Shown: positions 5,907 through 12,962 of the stretch, one piece after another
Numbering within the stretch: the stretch's first letter is position 1
How the letters are laid out: every line of letters begins with the position of its first letter
From: UBA12088 sp964568345
GTDB lineage: Bacteria > Patescibacteriota > Minisyncoccia > Phycocordibacterales > UBA12088
Direction: 5' to 3'
NCBI GenBank assembly: GCA_964568345.1
Contig: CAZMPG010000017.1
Span: 1 to 25,529, forward strand
Length of the DNA: 25,529 bases
Program-made: the position numbers and the translations under genes
The notes under the pieces: generated by a model
Database searches by the model: none
The model's input: the letters and a program-made list of their open reading frames with translations, nothing else
What the model was told of the DNA's origin: nothing

Positions 5907-6364
5907 GTCCCGTGGTCTCGGGAGCGTACAGGGCGCTCCCGACCTTATTTGGGTTCGCGACACGTTCGTGGGTCCATAGAGGCATGGGTGCGGCGCGGTG
6001 TTCGTATACGGGATTCGTATATGGTAGCGATAGTTGGTGATGTGTGGCCCCTACGCGGGTGGATGTATGAGCAGGCAGTACGGCGAGTGGCGCCCACCTT
6101 ACGGTGGGGTGTGCCTATTCCCTCCTCAAGGGTGCCGCTGCTGCGGTGCGCGCTCTGCGCATCGCCGTGCATCTGCCCGCGTGCAGGTCAACTGCGCGGT
6201 GTCGTCCGTCCGCGCCACCATCGCCCGTCTCAATTGGACCCGTGAACGTATGTTCGTGGGTCCATAGAGGCAAACCGCGATGTTGCCCGCGGCTAACAGG
6301 CAACCAAAACGCCACGGCTAAGCCCAGAGAGGGTGATAACCACGGCACACATGAGGAGGCCACC
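5890..6364. other. Non-coding leader region with a 21-bp repeat and a pseudoknot
   Basis: A 21-bp direct repeat (GTTCGTGGGTCCATAGAGGCA) occurs at 5964-5984 and 6252-6272. The second copy forms the right arm of a hairpin with GGACCCGTGAAC (from about 6237). A further hairpin, GGGAGCG/CGCTCCC, lies near 5930-5951. A Cys-containing small ORF (6067-6267, MSRQYGEWRPPYGG..., GCRCCGARSA) is open but has no convincing ribosome site. An H-type pseudoknot at 6275-6304 leads into the next gene. Confidence 0.45.
6275..6304 (+). promoter_or_regulatory. Compact H-type pseudoknot in an mRNA leader
   Basis: Stem 1 pairs CCGCG (6275-6279) with CGCGG (6288-6292). Stem 2 pairs GTTGCC (6282-6287), inside loop 1, with GGCAAC (6299-6304). 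The loops are 2, 0 and 6 nt, which is classic pseudoknot geometry. It lies about 60 nt before the ATG at 6365. A small riboswitch or protein-binding site is possible. Confidence 0.45.
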
Positions 6365-8014
6365 ATGGCTAAGACGCTTTCAGAAGTAAAGGCGATGATG
6401 AAGACCGATAAGGTCTTCGAAACCCAGACCGCCTTCGGAGTAAATGATTTCGGGAAGTATCGCCCGAATATCACATTCATCCTCGCGAAGGAGTTCGACG
6501 CCGACCCGCTCGCGTATCGCCGCGATGCCCCCACGCGGGAAATGACCCGCGACATGAACATTGACCTCGACGGCGAGGTCGGCGTTCTGTTCGGCGACTT
6601 TTGGAAGTCGCAGAAGGGCGGTGCCTGCTTCCGGCCGAAGCCGATCGCACAGGCACAGCACGTGCTGATGCAGGTGGGCTGGGGCGGCGCATTCAGCCGT
6701 ACCCGTGGCGTCCGCAGCGATGTAGCCGGGGCAGTATACTACCGCTGCGCAGTAAGCAATGGCGGCGGAGCGGGCAACGACTACCTCGTCGTCCCTGTCG
6801 GCTTCTATCGCGCCGTGCGCGATGTGGAGATCGACGGCAATGTGGCGGCGACTGCGCCGAACTTCGCGGAGAGGGCGAAAACCATCCGCGAAAAGTTCAC
6901 GCAGTATGACCGTGAGCAGGCCGACAAGGCGTCTGCCGAAGCTCGTGCCAAGGCGCAAGCCGAGGATGCGAGCAAGGCGGCGAAGGTCGGTTTGCTTCCG
7001 CGTCTCGAAGCGGCGAACATTCGCCTGGTCGCACTCGGGCGCGAGCCCGTAGGACTTGGCGAGATTTCGTTCAGATGGGGCTGGCAGAACCAGCACTACG
7101 GCGAACGGAATGTCGCCGAGGTCGAGCGTCAGATCGCCCAGCTCGAAGCCGAGCGTGCCGAACAGGAGCACAAGCGCCTCGCGCGTGAGTGGTTCCAGCC
7201 GAAGTTCGAGGCCTTCAAGGCCCGGGCGGAAGCAATCAATATTTCGATCGAGTTCGGGGACGAGACCGTGCGTCTCGCCGGAGAGCATTACGGGCAACCG
7301 TACTCCGATGAGGGGCTGGCAAAGTTCGTCGCCGATCTCGACAAGCGTGAGCGCGAAGCCGCCGAGGCGCGGGCGAAAGCTCAAGCCGAAGCGACGTACC
7401 AGACGCGGAAGACGGAAGCAGCAGCTCTCGGGTTGCCGACCGACATTCGCATTTGGTGCCGTCGCGGCGGTCGCACCAACGCGGGCGACGGATGGGTCAT
7501 CGGCCCGGATGGTCAGGACCGTGGCAACACGGCTTGGTACAATCCGCGCCCTCGCTACTCGTCCGAGGGTGACAAGATCTGGGAACAGATCTTGTCGGGA
7601 GAGGTCGTGCTCAAGTGGTCGAAGTCATGTTCGGCAGCTGCGCACGAGTTTGAGGTGATCCACCTTCCGTCTGCCGATCTCACTGAGGCCCAGCTGGAGC
7701 GTATCGGTGAGATTCAGGATGAGCTTGGGGTGGAGTGGGAGGGTGCACGTGGTCTCGCGTCCGGTCTACCGAGCCCGCCGGTCGGCAAGGGGTGGGGTTT
7801 GCTCCCTCGCATTACCCCTGCCCGGGTCGGCCGGGTGGTCGAATGTGCCGACGTTCCACTAAGTGCGGCGTTGTCTCCCGCCCCGGAAGGAGGGTCAGTG
7901 CAAGAGGCTGTGCATCCTGCCGCGCAGGGCATCGGCACCCCCGCGAGCGCAGCGTCACTCGCATCGCTTGCGGCGCAGTTCGGGAGCCCGCAGCGCCAGA
8001 AGCGGCGGGGCTAG
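6365..8014 (+). CDS. Large unknown protein with two helical linkers
   Basis: A 549-residue protein. GAGGAGG lies 6 nt before the ATG at 6365, so this start is preferred over the longer open frame from 6104. Residues 1-170 look globular (FGVNDFGKYRPNITFIL, DMNIDLDGEVGVLFGDFW, LMQVGWGGAFSRTRG). Around residues 185-210, and again near 260-280 and 330-350, are Ala/Glu/Lys/Arg-rich helices (ARAKAQAE occurs twice). Each helix is followed by similar small segments: KVGLLPRLEAANIRLVALG after the first and KTEAAALGLPTDIRI after the last. The C-terminus is Ala/Pro/Ser-rich and ends in a basic RQKRRG. No signal peptide or membrane span. I do not recognise the family. Placement, strong SD and the preceding pseudoknot suggest an accessory-element gene. 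A hairpin terminator follows. Confidence 0.7.
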   Translation: MAKTLSEVKAMMKTDKVFETQTAFGVNDFGKYRPNITFILAKEFDADPLAYRRDAPTREMTRDMNIDLDGEVGVLFGDFWKSQKGGACFRPKPIAQAQHVLMQVGWGGAFSRTRGVRSDVAGAVYYRCAVSNGGGAGNDYLVVPVGFYRAVRDVEIDGNVAATAPNFAERAKTIREKFTQYDREQADKASAEARAKAQAEDASKAAKVGLLPRLEAANIRLVALGREPVGLGEISFRWGWQNQHYGERNVAEVERQIAQLEAERAEQEHKRLAREWFQPKFEAFKARAEAINISIEFGDETVRLAGEHYGQPYSDEGLAKFVADLDKREREAAEARAKAQAEATYQTRKTEAAALGLPTDIRIWCRRGGRTNAGDGWVIGPDGQDRGNTAWYNPRPRYSSEGDKIWEQILSGEVVLKWSKSCSAAAHEFEVIHLPSADLTEAQLERIGEIQDELGVEWEGARGLASGLPSPPVGKGWGLLPRITPARVGRVVECADVPLSAALSPAPEGGSVQEAVHPAAQGIGTPASAASLASLAAQFGSPQRQKRRG

Positions 8015-8021
8015 TTCTTTC

Positions 8022-8047
8022 CGGGCACGGATGCCCGTTGTTCTTTC
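8022..8047 (+). terminator. Rho-independent terminator
   Basis: CGGGCA (8022-8027) and TGCCCG (8032-8037) pair perfectly with a 4-nt loop, followed by TTGTTCTTTC. It is 8 nt past the stop of the 549-residue protein gene. Confidence 0.65.
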
Positions 8048-8146
8048 GTTTCGGGCGAGCGGAGATGGATACTTCTCTCGCCCCGTCATTGCGGCGCTTG
8101 CGTGTGGCCGAAGGGCTGCGGGTCGAGCGTCGCAAGAGACGTCTGT

Positions 8147-8155
8147 TGTTACAAA
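8147..8155 (+). promoter_or_regulatory. Possible extended -10 of a small RNA
   Basis: TGT TACAAA matches the extended -10 pattern used elsewhere in the window, but no start codon lies 6-7 nt downstream. Transcription would start near 8162 and run to the terminator at 8364-8387. Confidence 0.35.
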
Positions 8156-8161
8156 ACCACA

Positions 8162-8387
8162 CACGGTCGCTTACTTCCGATCTATCGTGCGGTGGCTAGG
8201 AAGCGGAGCGTGTGCTACACGGCCACCGCGATGCCGTGTGCACGTACCTCTTGTGTGATCGGGCTTTCTCGTGCGAACTCTCGATCGTTCATACCGATTG
8301 GCTCAATGGCGTACGCTCCCTGGATTCGCAGGGGAGGATCCAAAAAATAAGCACCTCGTATTGGCGTCCCCTGGGACGCGCTTTTTT
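8162..8387 (+). ncRNA. Candidate terminated small RNA
   Basis: About 226 nt between a possible promoter and a strong terminator, with no protein gene I can support. It contains a perfect nested structure: GCGGTGGC/GCCACCGC (8189-8229) enclosing CGTGT-GCT-ACACG, then CTCCC/GGGAG near 8319-8336. It matches no 4.5S, RNase P or tmRNA signature I could see. An 82-codon frame (8102-8350) crosses it but has no start signal and odd composition. Confidence 0.35.
8364..8387 (+). terminator. Strong Rho-independent terminator
   Basis: GCGTCCC and GGGACGC pair perfectly and are followed by GC and six T. It reads on the plus strand, although the flanking gene (HIT) is on the minus strand, so it implies a plus-strand transcript upstream. 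Confidence 0.75.
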
Positions 8388-8397
8388 GTATGTGTCG

Positions 8398-8817
8398 CTA
8401 CCCCCATCGGATAGTGGTCACCTTACGTATCGCTTCGCCAACCCGCGCCATCTCTCCTGCCGCATACGGATGCCCGGGCCAGTGCTGGTAGCCGTCGCCT
8501 GCAAAGCGGGGGATGAGGTGGACGTGCGCGTGGGGCACGAGCTGCCCCGCAGCTTCGCCGTTATTCATCATGACATTCAGGCCCGCAGCGCCGACCGCGC
8601 GCATGATGCGCGGTGCGAGCATGTGGACTGCCTCCATAACGGCGGCCCACGACTCGGGACTTATATCGAGCAGGTTCATGCAGGGTGTCTTCGGAATGAC
8701 GAGTGTGTGGCCGGGGTTGTTGGGGCTTATGTCGAGGAATGCGAGAACCGCTTCGTTTTCGTACACGATCTCTGCGGGAACCTCCCGCGCAATGATCTTG
8801 TCGAAGATGGTGGCCAT
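8398..8817 (-). CDS. HIT-family nucleotide hydrolase
   Basis: A 139-residue protein. The histidine triad H96-A-H98-V-H100 (VPHAHVHLIPR) forms the nucleotidyl-histidine intermediate in this superfamily. The N-terminal MATIFDKIIAREVPAEIVYE and SPNNPGHTLVIPK are typical of the bacterial Hint-like branch, cytosolic enzymes acting on AMP-linked substrates such as adenosine phosphoramidates. The true substrate is unknown. The start at 8817 is chosen over the longer frame because TGC TATACT CCCCCC ATG places the transcription start on this ATG. The upstream extension (FLFLLFSYLF...) is only translated purine/pyrimidine repeat. It is a single-gene unit, divergent from the carboxypeptidase gene. Confidence 0.95.
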   Translation of the reverse strand: MATIFDKIIAREVPAEIVYENEAVLAFLDISPNNPGHTLVIPKTPCMNLLDISPESWAAVMEAVHMLAPRIMRAVGAAGLNVMMNNGEAAGQLVPHAHVHLIPRFAGDGYQHWPGHPYAAGEMARVGEAIRKVTTIRWG

Positions 8818-8823
8818 GGGGGG

Positions 8824-8832
8824 AGTATAGCA
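8824..8832 (-). promoter_or_regulatory. Extended -10 promoter of the HIT gene
   Basis: TGC TATACT on the minus strand, then six C, then ATG. Predicts a leaderless mRNA. Confidence 0.75.
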
Positions 8833-8842
8833 GTGAAGAGAG

Positions 8843-8940
8843 AAAAGAGGAAAGAGATAAGAGAAAAGTAAAAAGAGAAAAGAACAAGACGACATAAGCG
8901 CGTCGCCCCTTTTCACTTTTTACTTTTCTCTTTCCTCTCC
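8843..8940. repeat. Purine/pyrimidine inverted repeat, copy A
   Basis: A GA-rich arm (core GAGAAAAGTAAAAAG, 8861-8875) and its exact inverse CT-rich arm (8916-8930) flank a 40-nt centre. With flanks the stem is about 23 bp with one mismatch. The unit at 8861-8893 recurs at 15169-15201 with 32/33 identity. Both copies sit in divergent intergenic regions. Confidence 0.75.
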
Positions 8941-8955
8941 GTATCCCTCCCGCCA

Positions 8956-8964
8956 TGGTACAAT
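8956..8964 (+). promoter_or_regulatory. Extended -10 promoter of the carboxypeptidase gene
   Basis: TGG TACAAT ends 7 nt before ATG 8972. An alternative in-frame ATG at 8963 lies inside the -10 box itself and therefore cannot be on the transcript. Confidence 0.7.
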
Positions 8965-8971
8965 GGCGCCG

Positions 8972-10351
8972 ATGCGCCTCATCAGTGTGGATACCTCTGG
9001 TCTACGTTTTGCGCTCGCGCTCGTCGCTCTAGCGACGTGTGCTGTCGGCGGGTACGCGGCCGTCGCACCGCAGGTAGGCACCCTCATAGGCGAGGTGCGC
9101 GCATTCGTGCTCGATGCGGTTGCTGCGGGAGATACCGACACGCGCCCCGAGGCCGACCAGGGTAGCTGGAACATTGCGACGAACTTGCCTACCGAGGATT
9201 CCGGCGCTAAGCCCACCACAAGCGAGCCGCCGGCGCACGGGCAGTACGTGCTCGTCAACCTGGAGGAGCGTGTGGTCGCGGTGTACGAAGACGGTGCGGT
9301 GGTGTACGAGGCGACCATCGTCCACGTGCCGGAAGAGGGGCCGGATACGCTCGCTGCGGGCACGTACGTCGTAGACCGAAAGCGCGAGCGCGAGCTCTCG
9401 ACGGTGACGCTCGTCGAGTTCCCCTACCTCGTGCACTTCGACGATCGGTACGCGGTGCACGGCGCACCCCGCACCCGTGAGCATGCTGTAGCCACCACGA
9501 CCGATGGGTCGGTCGAGCTTGCCGACGACGACGCGCGGGTGGTGTTCGAGCTCGTGCGGGTCGGTGCGCCGGTCTACGTGCGCGCGGATACTGGTGGTAC
9601 TACCGGAGCACCCACGGCCGAGGGAGGGCTCGCGGTTGCCGACCGGGGCGACCTGCCAGCGACGAGTGCGCGGTCGTATGCGCTCATTGACCTCGACACG
9701 GGACAGATGCTCCTCGAGAAGCGTAGCTCTGCGCGCTACCCCATCGCCTCGATCACGAAGCTCGTCACCGCCGCAGTTGCGAGCGAGGTGTTGCCGCAGG
9801 GGAGCGAGATACGTGCACCGGACGGGCAGTACTACGCGCTCGGCGACCTCTACTACCCGCTCTTCCTCCGCTCCGATAACGGGGTCGCGGAAGCTATTGC
9901 CGCTGCGAGCGGCACGCGGCAGTTCGTGACCGCGATGAATGCGTACGTCCACGCGCTCGGCATGGAGCACACGTCGTTTGCCGACCCGACCGGCCTCTCG
10001 CCGAAGAATGTCTCGACCGCGCACGAGCTCGTGACGCTCGCGGTGCACCTCGCCGCGAAGAAGCGGTTCCTCCTCGACATGTCGAGCGAAGACGCAATGA
10101 CGATCACGAGTGCAGCAGGGAAGCGATGGAGTGTCGTGAACCAGAACAAGCTCGCGACCGACCCGCACTTCCACGGTGGCAAGCTCGGCTTCACCGACGA
10201 AGCGCTCCAGACGTCACTCGCGCTCTTTAGCCTCCCCGTCGAGGGGGGGACGCGCTCGGTGGCGGTCGCGGTGCTCGGCTCGCAGGATTGGAAGCAGGAC
10301 ACCCGTGCGCTCCTCCGCTTCGTGCTCACGCATGCGCGTGCCGCGGAGTAG
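8972..10351 (+). CDS. Degenerate YkuD-like domain fused to D-Ala-D-Ala carboxypeptidase
   Basis: A 459-residue protein acting outside the membrane: N-terminal span (about 11-33), linker, then a YkuD-like beta domain (about 90-203) and a penicillin-binding S11 peptidase domain (about 232-455). The S11 part shows S260-x-x-K263 (ASITK), S301-D-N (LRSDNG) and K404-L-G (GGKLGFTDEA), where most relatives have KTG. It would trim the terminal D-Ala from peptidoglycan stems. In the YkuD part VHG (162-164) is kept, but the place of the catalytic SHGC motif reads TDGS (177-180), so Cys and His are lost and it is probably a binding domain. The start at 8972 is decided by the promoter. The next gene starts 84 nt later with its own promoter. 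Confidence 0.88.
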   Translation: MRLISVDTSGLRFALALVALATCAVGGYAAVAPQVGTLIGEVRAFVLDAVAAGDTDTRPEADQGSWNIATNLPTEDSGAKPTTSEPPAHGQYVLVNLEERVVAVYEDGAVVYEATIVHVPEEGPDTLAAGTYVVDRKRERELSTVTLVEFPYLVHFDDRYAVHGAPRTREHAVATTTDGSVELADDDARVVFELVRVGAPVYVRADTGGTTGAPTAEGGLAVADRGDLPATSARSYALIDLDTGQMLLEKRSSARYPIASITKLVTAAVASEVLPQGSEIRAPDGQYYALGDLYYPLFLRSDNGVAEAIAAASGTRQFVTAMNAYVHALGMEHTSFADPTGLSPKNVSTAHELVTLAVHLAAKKRFLLDMSSEDAMTITSAAGKRWSVVNQNKLATDPHFHGGKLGFTDEALQTSLALFSLPVEGGTRSVAVAVLGSQDWKQDTRALLRFVLTHARAAE

Positions 10352-10387
10352 GCGCGGTGCTGCCCCCTTATCCCTCTTCCTTAAGAA

Positions 10388-10410
10388 TGTAGGAGGTCGA
10401 ATCTCCTACA
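10388..10410. other. Perfect hairpin upstream of recJ
   Basis: TGTAGGAG (10388-10395) pairs with CTCCTACA (10403-10410) over a 7-nt loop. No T-run follows. It lies just upstream of the recJ -10 box and could be a weak terminator of the preceding gene or an operator. Confidence 0.45.
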
Positions 10411-10420
10411 TAGTGCGGTA

Positions 10421-10429
10421 TGGTACACT
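10421..10429 (+). promoter_or_regulatory. Extended -10 promoter of recJ
   Basis: TGG TACACT, then GCGAGG (6 nt), then ATG 10436. The start codon should be the transcription start. Confidence 0.7.
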
Positions 10430-10435
10430 GCGAGG

Positions 10436-12151
10436 ATGGCCGCGTACACACTGCGAACGCTTGCGGGAGACGGTGAGGGAGTGCTCACAAGCTATTCGCC
10501 GCTCGTGCGTACGCTCCTCCTCGCACGGGGAATAACCGATGATGCCGACGCCGCACGCTTCCTCGCACCCGATTGGGAGCGCGACACGCACGACCCCTTC
10601 CTCATGCGCGACATGCAGAAAGCGGTGGAGCGCATCGCGGAAGGGATGGCGAGGGGAGAGACGCTCGCCATTTGGAGCGACTACGACATGGACGGCATAC
10701 CGGGCGCGGTGGTGCTCTGGGAGACATTCCGTGCGCTCGGGTATACGCACGTGCTCCACCACACGCCACACCGCAACCGCGACGGTTTCGGTTTGAACGA
10801 TACCGGCCTCGATGAGCTCGCGGAGCGCGGAGCAACACTCATCATCACCGTTGACTGCGGCATCGGCGACCGTGAGCCCGTTGCCCACGCACGCGCACTC
10901 GGACTCGATGTCATCGTGACCGATCACCACATTCCCGGCGAGGAGCTCCCGCCTGCGTACGCCATCCTCAACCCGAAGCAGGAAGGGTGCACCTACCCAG
11001 AGCAGATGCTCTGCGGCGCCGGTGTCGCCTTCAAGCTCGCGACGGCGCTCCTCGCGCACCTTGTGCGCCTGAAGCCCGAGAACCTCACGCTCCCCTCTCC
11101 CGGCTGGGAACGCTGGCTTCTCGACCTCGTTGGCATGGCGACAATGGCCGACCTGGTGCCACTTACCGGTGAGAATCGCGCGTTCGCGCACTTCGGGCTC
11201 GTCGTGCTCCGCAAGTCGCGCCGGGTCGGCATCCAGGCACTCCTCACGGCTGCTCGCACCGACCAGCGCTTCCTCACTGAGGATGATGTCGGCTTCACGA
11301 TAGCGCCGCGGGTGAATGCGGCGAGCCGCATGGGGCACGCGTCGCAGGCGTTCGCGCTCCTCGCTGCCTCCGATGCGGGAGAGGCGCTGTCGCTCGCGCG
11401 CGAGCTCGAAGCGATAAATGCCGAGCGCAAGACGGTCGTCGCGACGATGAAGCGGGAGATCGGTAGGCGCCTCGAGCACGCCGGCCTCAAGGAGGTCATC
11501 GTCCTCGGCAACCCCGACTGGAAGCCATCCCTCCTCGGCTTGGTCGCGGGCGGGCTTGCGGAGGAGTACGGCCGCCCCGTCTTCCTCTGGGGGCGTGAAG
11601 AGGGGGTGACCATCAAGGGCTCGTGCCGGTCGGGGGGCGGGGTGAACGTGTACAACGTGCTCCATGCCGCGCACGAGAGCTTCCTCGAGTACGGGGGGCA
11701 TGCATACTCCGGCGGGTTTTCTGTCGCGTACGATGCTATCCATACGCTCGAAGCCTCGCTCATCGCCGCGTACCAGCAGGTTGCGTGCGAGCACACTCCG
11801 GTAGTGCGCGAGGTAGATGTGCTCCTCACCCCCGACGAGGTGACGTGGGACACGTACCGACAGGTCGCGCAGCTTGCCCCCTTCGGCGCGGGCAACCCGA
11901 AGCCCCTCTTCCTCATGCGCGAGGTCGTGCCACGTTCGGTGCGGAGCTTCGGCAAGGGGAGCGAGCACCTCGAGGTCGTGCTCGCACGCACCGACGGGAG
12001 TGAGGTGCGCGCGATCGCCTTCTTCACGAAAGCAGACGCGTACCCCGCGCTTGCGACGGGTGAGCGTTCCTCACTCATTGTGCACCTCGAGGCGAGCGCG
12101 TTTCGCGGCATTCGCGAGCTGCGGCTGCGACTCGTGGATGTGGCGGGATAG
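10436..12151 (+). CDS. recJ: Single-strand-specific 5'-3' exonuclease RecJ
   Basis: A 571-residue protein, the usual RecJ length. The DHH core shows motif I SDYDMDGIPGA (D82, D84, D86), motif II VDCGIGD (D140), motif III TDHH (163-165), NPKQ and CGAGVAFKL. A DHHA1 region carries the glycine-rich GGHAYSGGFSV, followed by a C-terminal OB-like domain. The enzyme degrades ssDNA 5' to 3' in recombination, mismatch and base-excision repair, in the cytosol with Mn or Mg. Context with comEC-type genes also allows a role in handling imported DNA (inference). Monocistronic by appearance: own promoter upstream, and a convergent hairpin after the stop (12177-12207). Note the MDGIPGA variant in motif I, where DGITA-like sequences are more common. 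Confidence 0.96.
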   Translation: MAAYTLRTLAGDGEGVLTSYSPLVRTLLLARGITDDADAARFLAPDWERDTHDPFLMRDMQKAVERIAEGMARGETLAIWSDYDMDGIPGAVVLWETFRALGYTHVLHHTPHRNRDGFGLNDTGLDELAERGATLIITVDCGIGDREPVAHARALGLDVIVTDHHIPGEELPPAYAILNPKQEGCTYPEQMLCGAGVAFKLATALLAHLVRLKPENLTLPSPGWERWLLDLVGMATMADLVPLTGENRAFAHFGLVVLRKSRRVGIQALLTAARTDQRFLTEDDVGFTIAPRVNAASRMGHASQAFALLAASDAGEALSLARELEAINAERKTVVATMKREIGRRLEHAGLKEVIVLGNPDWKPSLLGLVAGGLAEEYGRPVFLWGREEGVTIKGSCRSGGGVNVYNVLHAAHESFLEYGGHAYSGGFSVAYDAIHTLEASLIAAYQQVACEHTPVVREVDVLLTPDEVTWDTYRQVAQLAPFGAGNPKPLFLMREVVPRSVRSFGKGSEHLEVVLARTDGSEVRAIAFFTKADAYPALATGERSSLIVHLEASAFRGIRELRLRLVDVAG

Positions 12152-12176
12152 TTTTATACCATGGGGCATCATAAAT

Positions 12177-12207
12177 GACCGGCCGTCGCAGCGTGCAACG
12201 GCCGGTC
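12177..12207. terminator. Bidirectional hairpin between convergent genes
   Basis: GACCGGCCGT (12177-12186) pairs perfectly over 10 bp with ACGGCCGGTC (12198-12207), 11-nt loop. It lies between recJ (+) and the small minus-strand gene. T-tracts are weak on both sides. Confidence 0.65.
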
Positions 12208-12212
12208 GGTGC

Positions 12213-12428
12213 CTATGCCCCCTTCAAGTAGTCTGGAGCGTAGACGGTAACCTTTACGCCATTCACCTCGACGACGGTGAAGCGGGTTTCCAGTGATTCG
12301 AGAATAACCCCATGGGATCCTTTGGGAATCTCTATACCGCGCTGCGCATCGGTGTGTGCGCGTGTGAATATGACCGAAGCACCTATACGGTATCCAGGGT
12401 ACAAACGAACGTCGAGCGGCTCTTCCAT
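12213..12428 (-). CDS. Small SH3-like beta protein of unknown function
   Basis: A 71-residue protein, almost all beta-strand-like: PGYRIGASVIFTRAHTDA, GIEIPKGSHGVILESL, TRFTVVEVNGVKVTVYAP. The PKGSHGVILE turn and the paired strands resemble SH3-like or KOW-type small barrels, which often bind RNA, metal centres or partner proteins. No specific family is assigned. Unlike its neighbours it has a full AGGAGG (12439-12434) 5 nt before the ATG and a consensus -35 (TTGACA, 12495-12490). It is therefore probably expressed with a leader. Divergent from rnhA, convergent with recJ. Confidence 0.75.
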   Translation of the reverse strand: MEEPLDVRLYPGYRIGASVIFTRAHTDAQRGIEIPKGSHGVILESLETRFTVVEVNGVKVTVYAPDYLKGA

Positions 12429-12489
12429 CGAAACCTCCTATGGATTGACTGAGGAACACCAAATCTTGGTTATCACACATAAAATACAA

Positions 12490-12495
12490 TGTCAA
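12490..12495 (-). promoter_or_regulatory. -35 box of the small SH3-like gene
   Basis: A perfect TTGACA on the minus strand. The hexamer 17 nt downstream is TAACCA, a weak -10 preceded by TG one base before it. About 40 nt of leader would carry the AGGAGG site. Confidence 0.4.
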
Positions 12496-12499
12496 GCTG

Positions 12500-12508
12500 T
12501 GGTAGCAT
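12500..12508 (+). promoter_or_regulatory. Extended -10 promoter of rnhA-comEC
   Basis: TGG TAGCAT, then AGCCGT (6 nt), then ATG 12515. Same leaderless layout as recJ. Confidence 0.65.
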
Positions 12509-12514
12509 AGCCGT

Positions 12515-12943
12515 ATGCTACAAGGAATCATCCTCCACACCGACGGTGGCGCGCGCGGCAACCCCGGCCCGGCGGGAGCGGGCTACGTCGCATTCGCTGC
12601 GTCGGGTGCGGTCGTGTGCGAGGGCTCGACGTACATCGGGCGGCGTACCAACAACTACGCCGAGTACACCGCGGTCATCCTCGGCCTCTCAATGCTCATC
12701 GAACACTTCGGTGCTGCGGCGTGCCGCGACCTTACTATCACCGTGCGGATGGACTCGGAGCTCGTGTGTCGGCAGCTCAACGGAGTGTACCGCGTGAAGC
12801 ACCCCGACCTCCTGCCGCTCTACCGCGAGGTGTGCACGCTCGTCGCGACGAAGGTGCCGCACACCACCTTCGAGCACGTGCGGCGCGAGCACAACACGCA
12901 CGCCGATCGTCTCTCGAATGACGCGATGGATCGGGGGGTGTAG
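12515..12943 (+). CDS. rnhA: Ribonuclease HI
   Basis: A 142-residue protein. The four acidic residues of the RNase H active site are visible: D10 in HTDGGARGNPGPAGAG, E50 in TNNYAEYTAVILGL, D80 in VRMDSELVCRQL, and D131 in HNTHADRLSNDAMD, with the flanking His. The first motif with GNPGPAG is the short form without the basic handle loop. It cuts the RNA strand of RNA-DNA hybrids (primers, R-loops) in the cytosol. The start is supported by the -10 box 6 nt upstream. comEC begins within 20 nt of its stop, so the two are likely cotranscribed. Confidence 0.95.
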   Translation: MLQGIILHTDGGARGNPGPAGAGYVAFAASGAVVCEGSTYIGRRTNNYAEYTAVILGLSMLIEHFGAAACRDLTITVRMDSELVCRQLNGVYRVKHPDLLPLYREVCTLVATKVPHTTFEHVRREHNTHADRLSNDAMDRGV

Positions 12944-12962
12944 CGCGTGTCGCGCGGGATGC

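Noticed and set aside
6034..6267. Cys-containing small ORF (GCRCCGARSA)
   Set aside because: No ribosome site or leaderless promoter, and its end coincides with a repeated hairpin; too weak to call.
6380..7384. 334-codon minus-strand frame
   Set aside because: Antisense to the SD-led 549-residue protein; no promoter or SD of its own.
1..8390. CRISPR array or complete tRNA/rRNA genes
   Set aside because: No regularly spaced repeat series, and the only tRNA-like fold lacks an anticodon arm.
8963..8971. Upstream ATG for the carboxypeptidase fusion (MAPM start)
   Set aside because: It lies inside the -10 box, so it would not be transcribed.
9029..10174. 381-codon minus-strand frame
   Set aside because: Antisense shadow of the carboxypeptidase fusion; Arg/His-rich with no motifs.
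10406..11968. 520-codon minus-strand frame
   Set aside because: Antisense to recJ, whose motifs are unmistakable.
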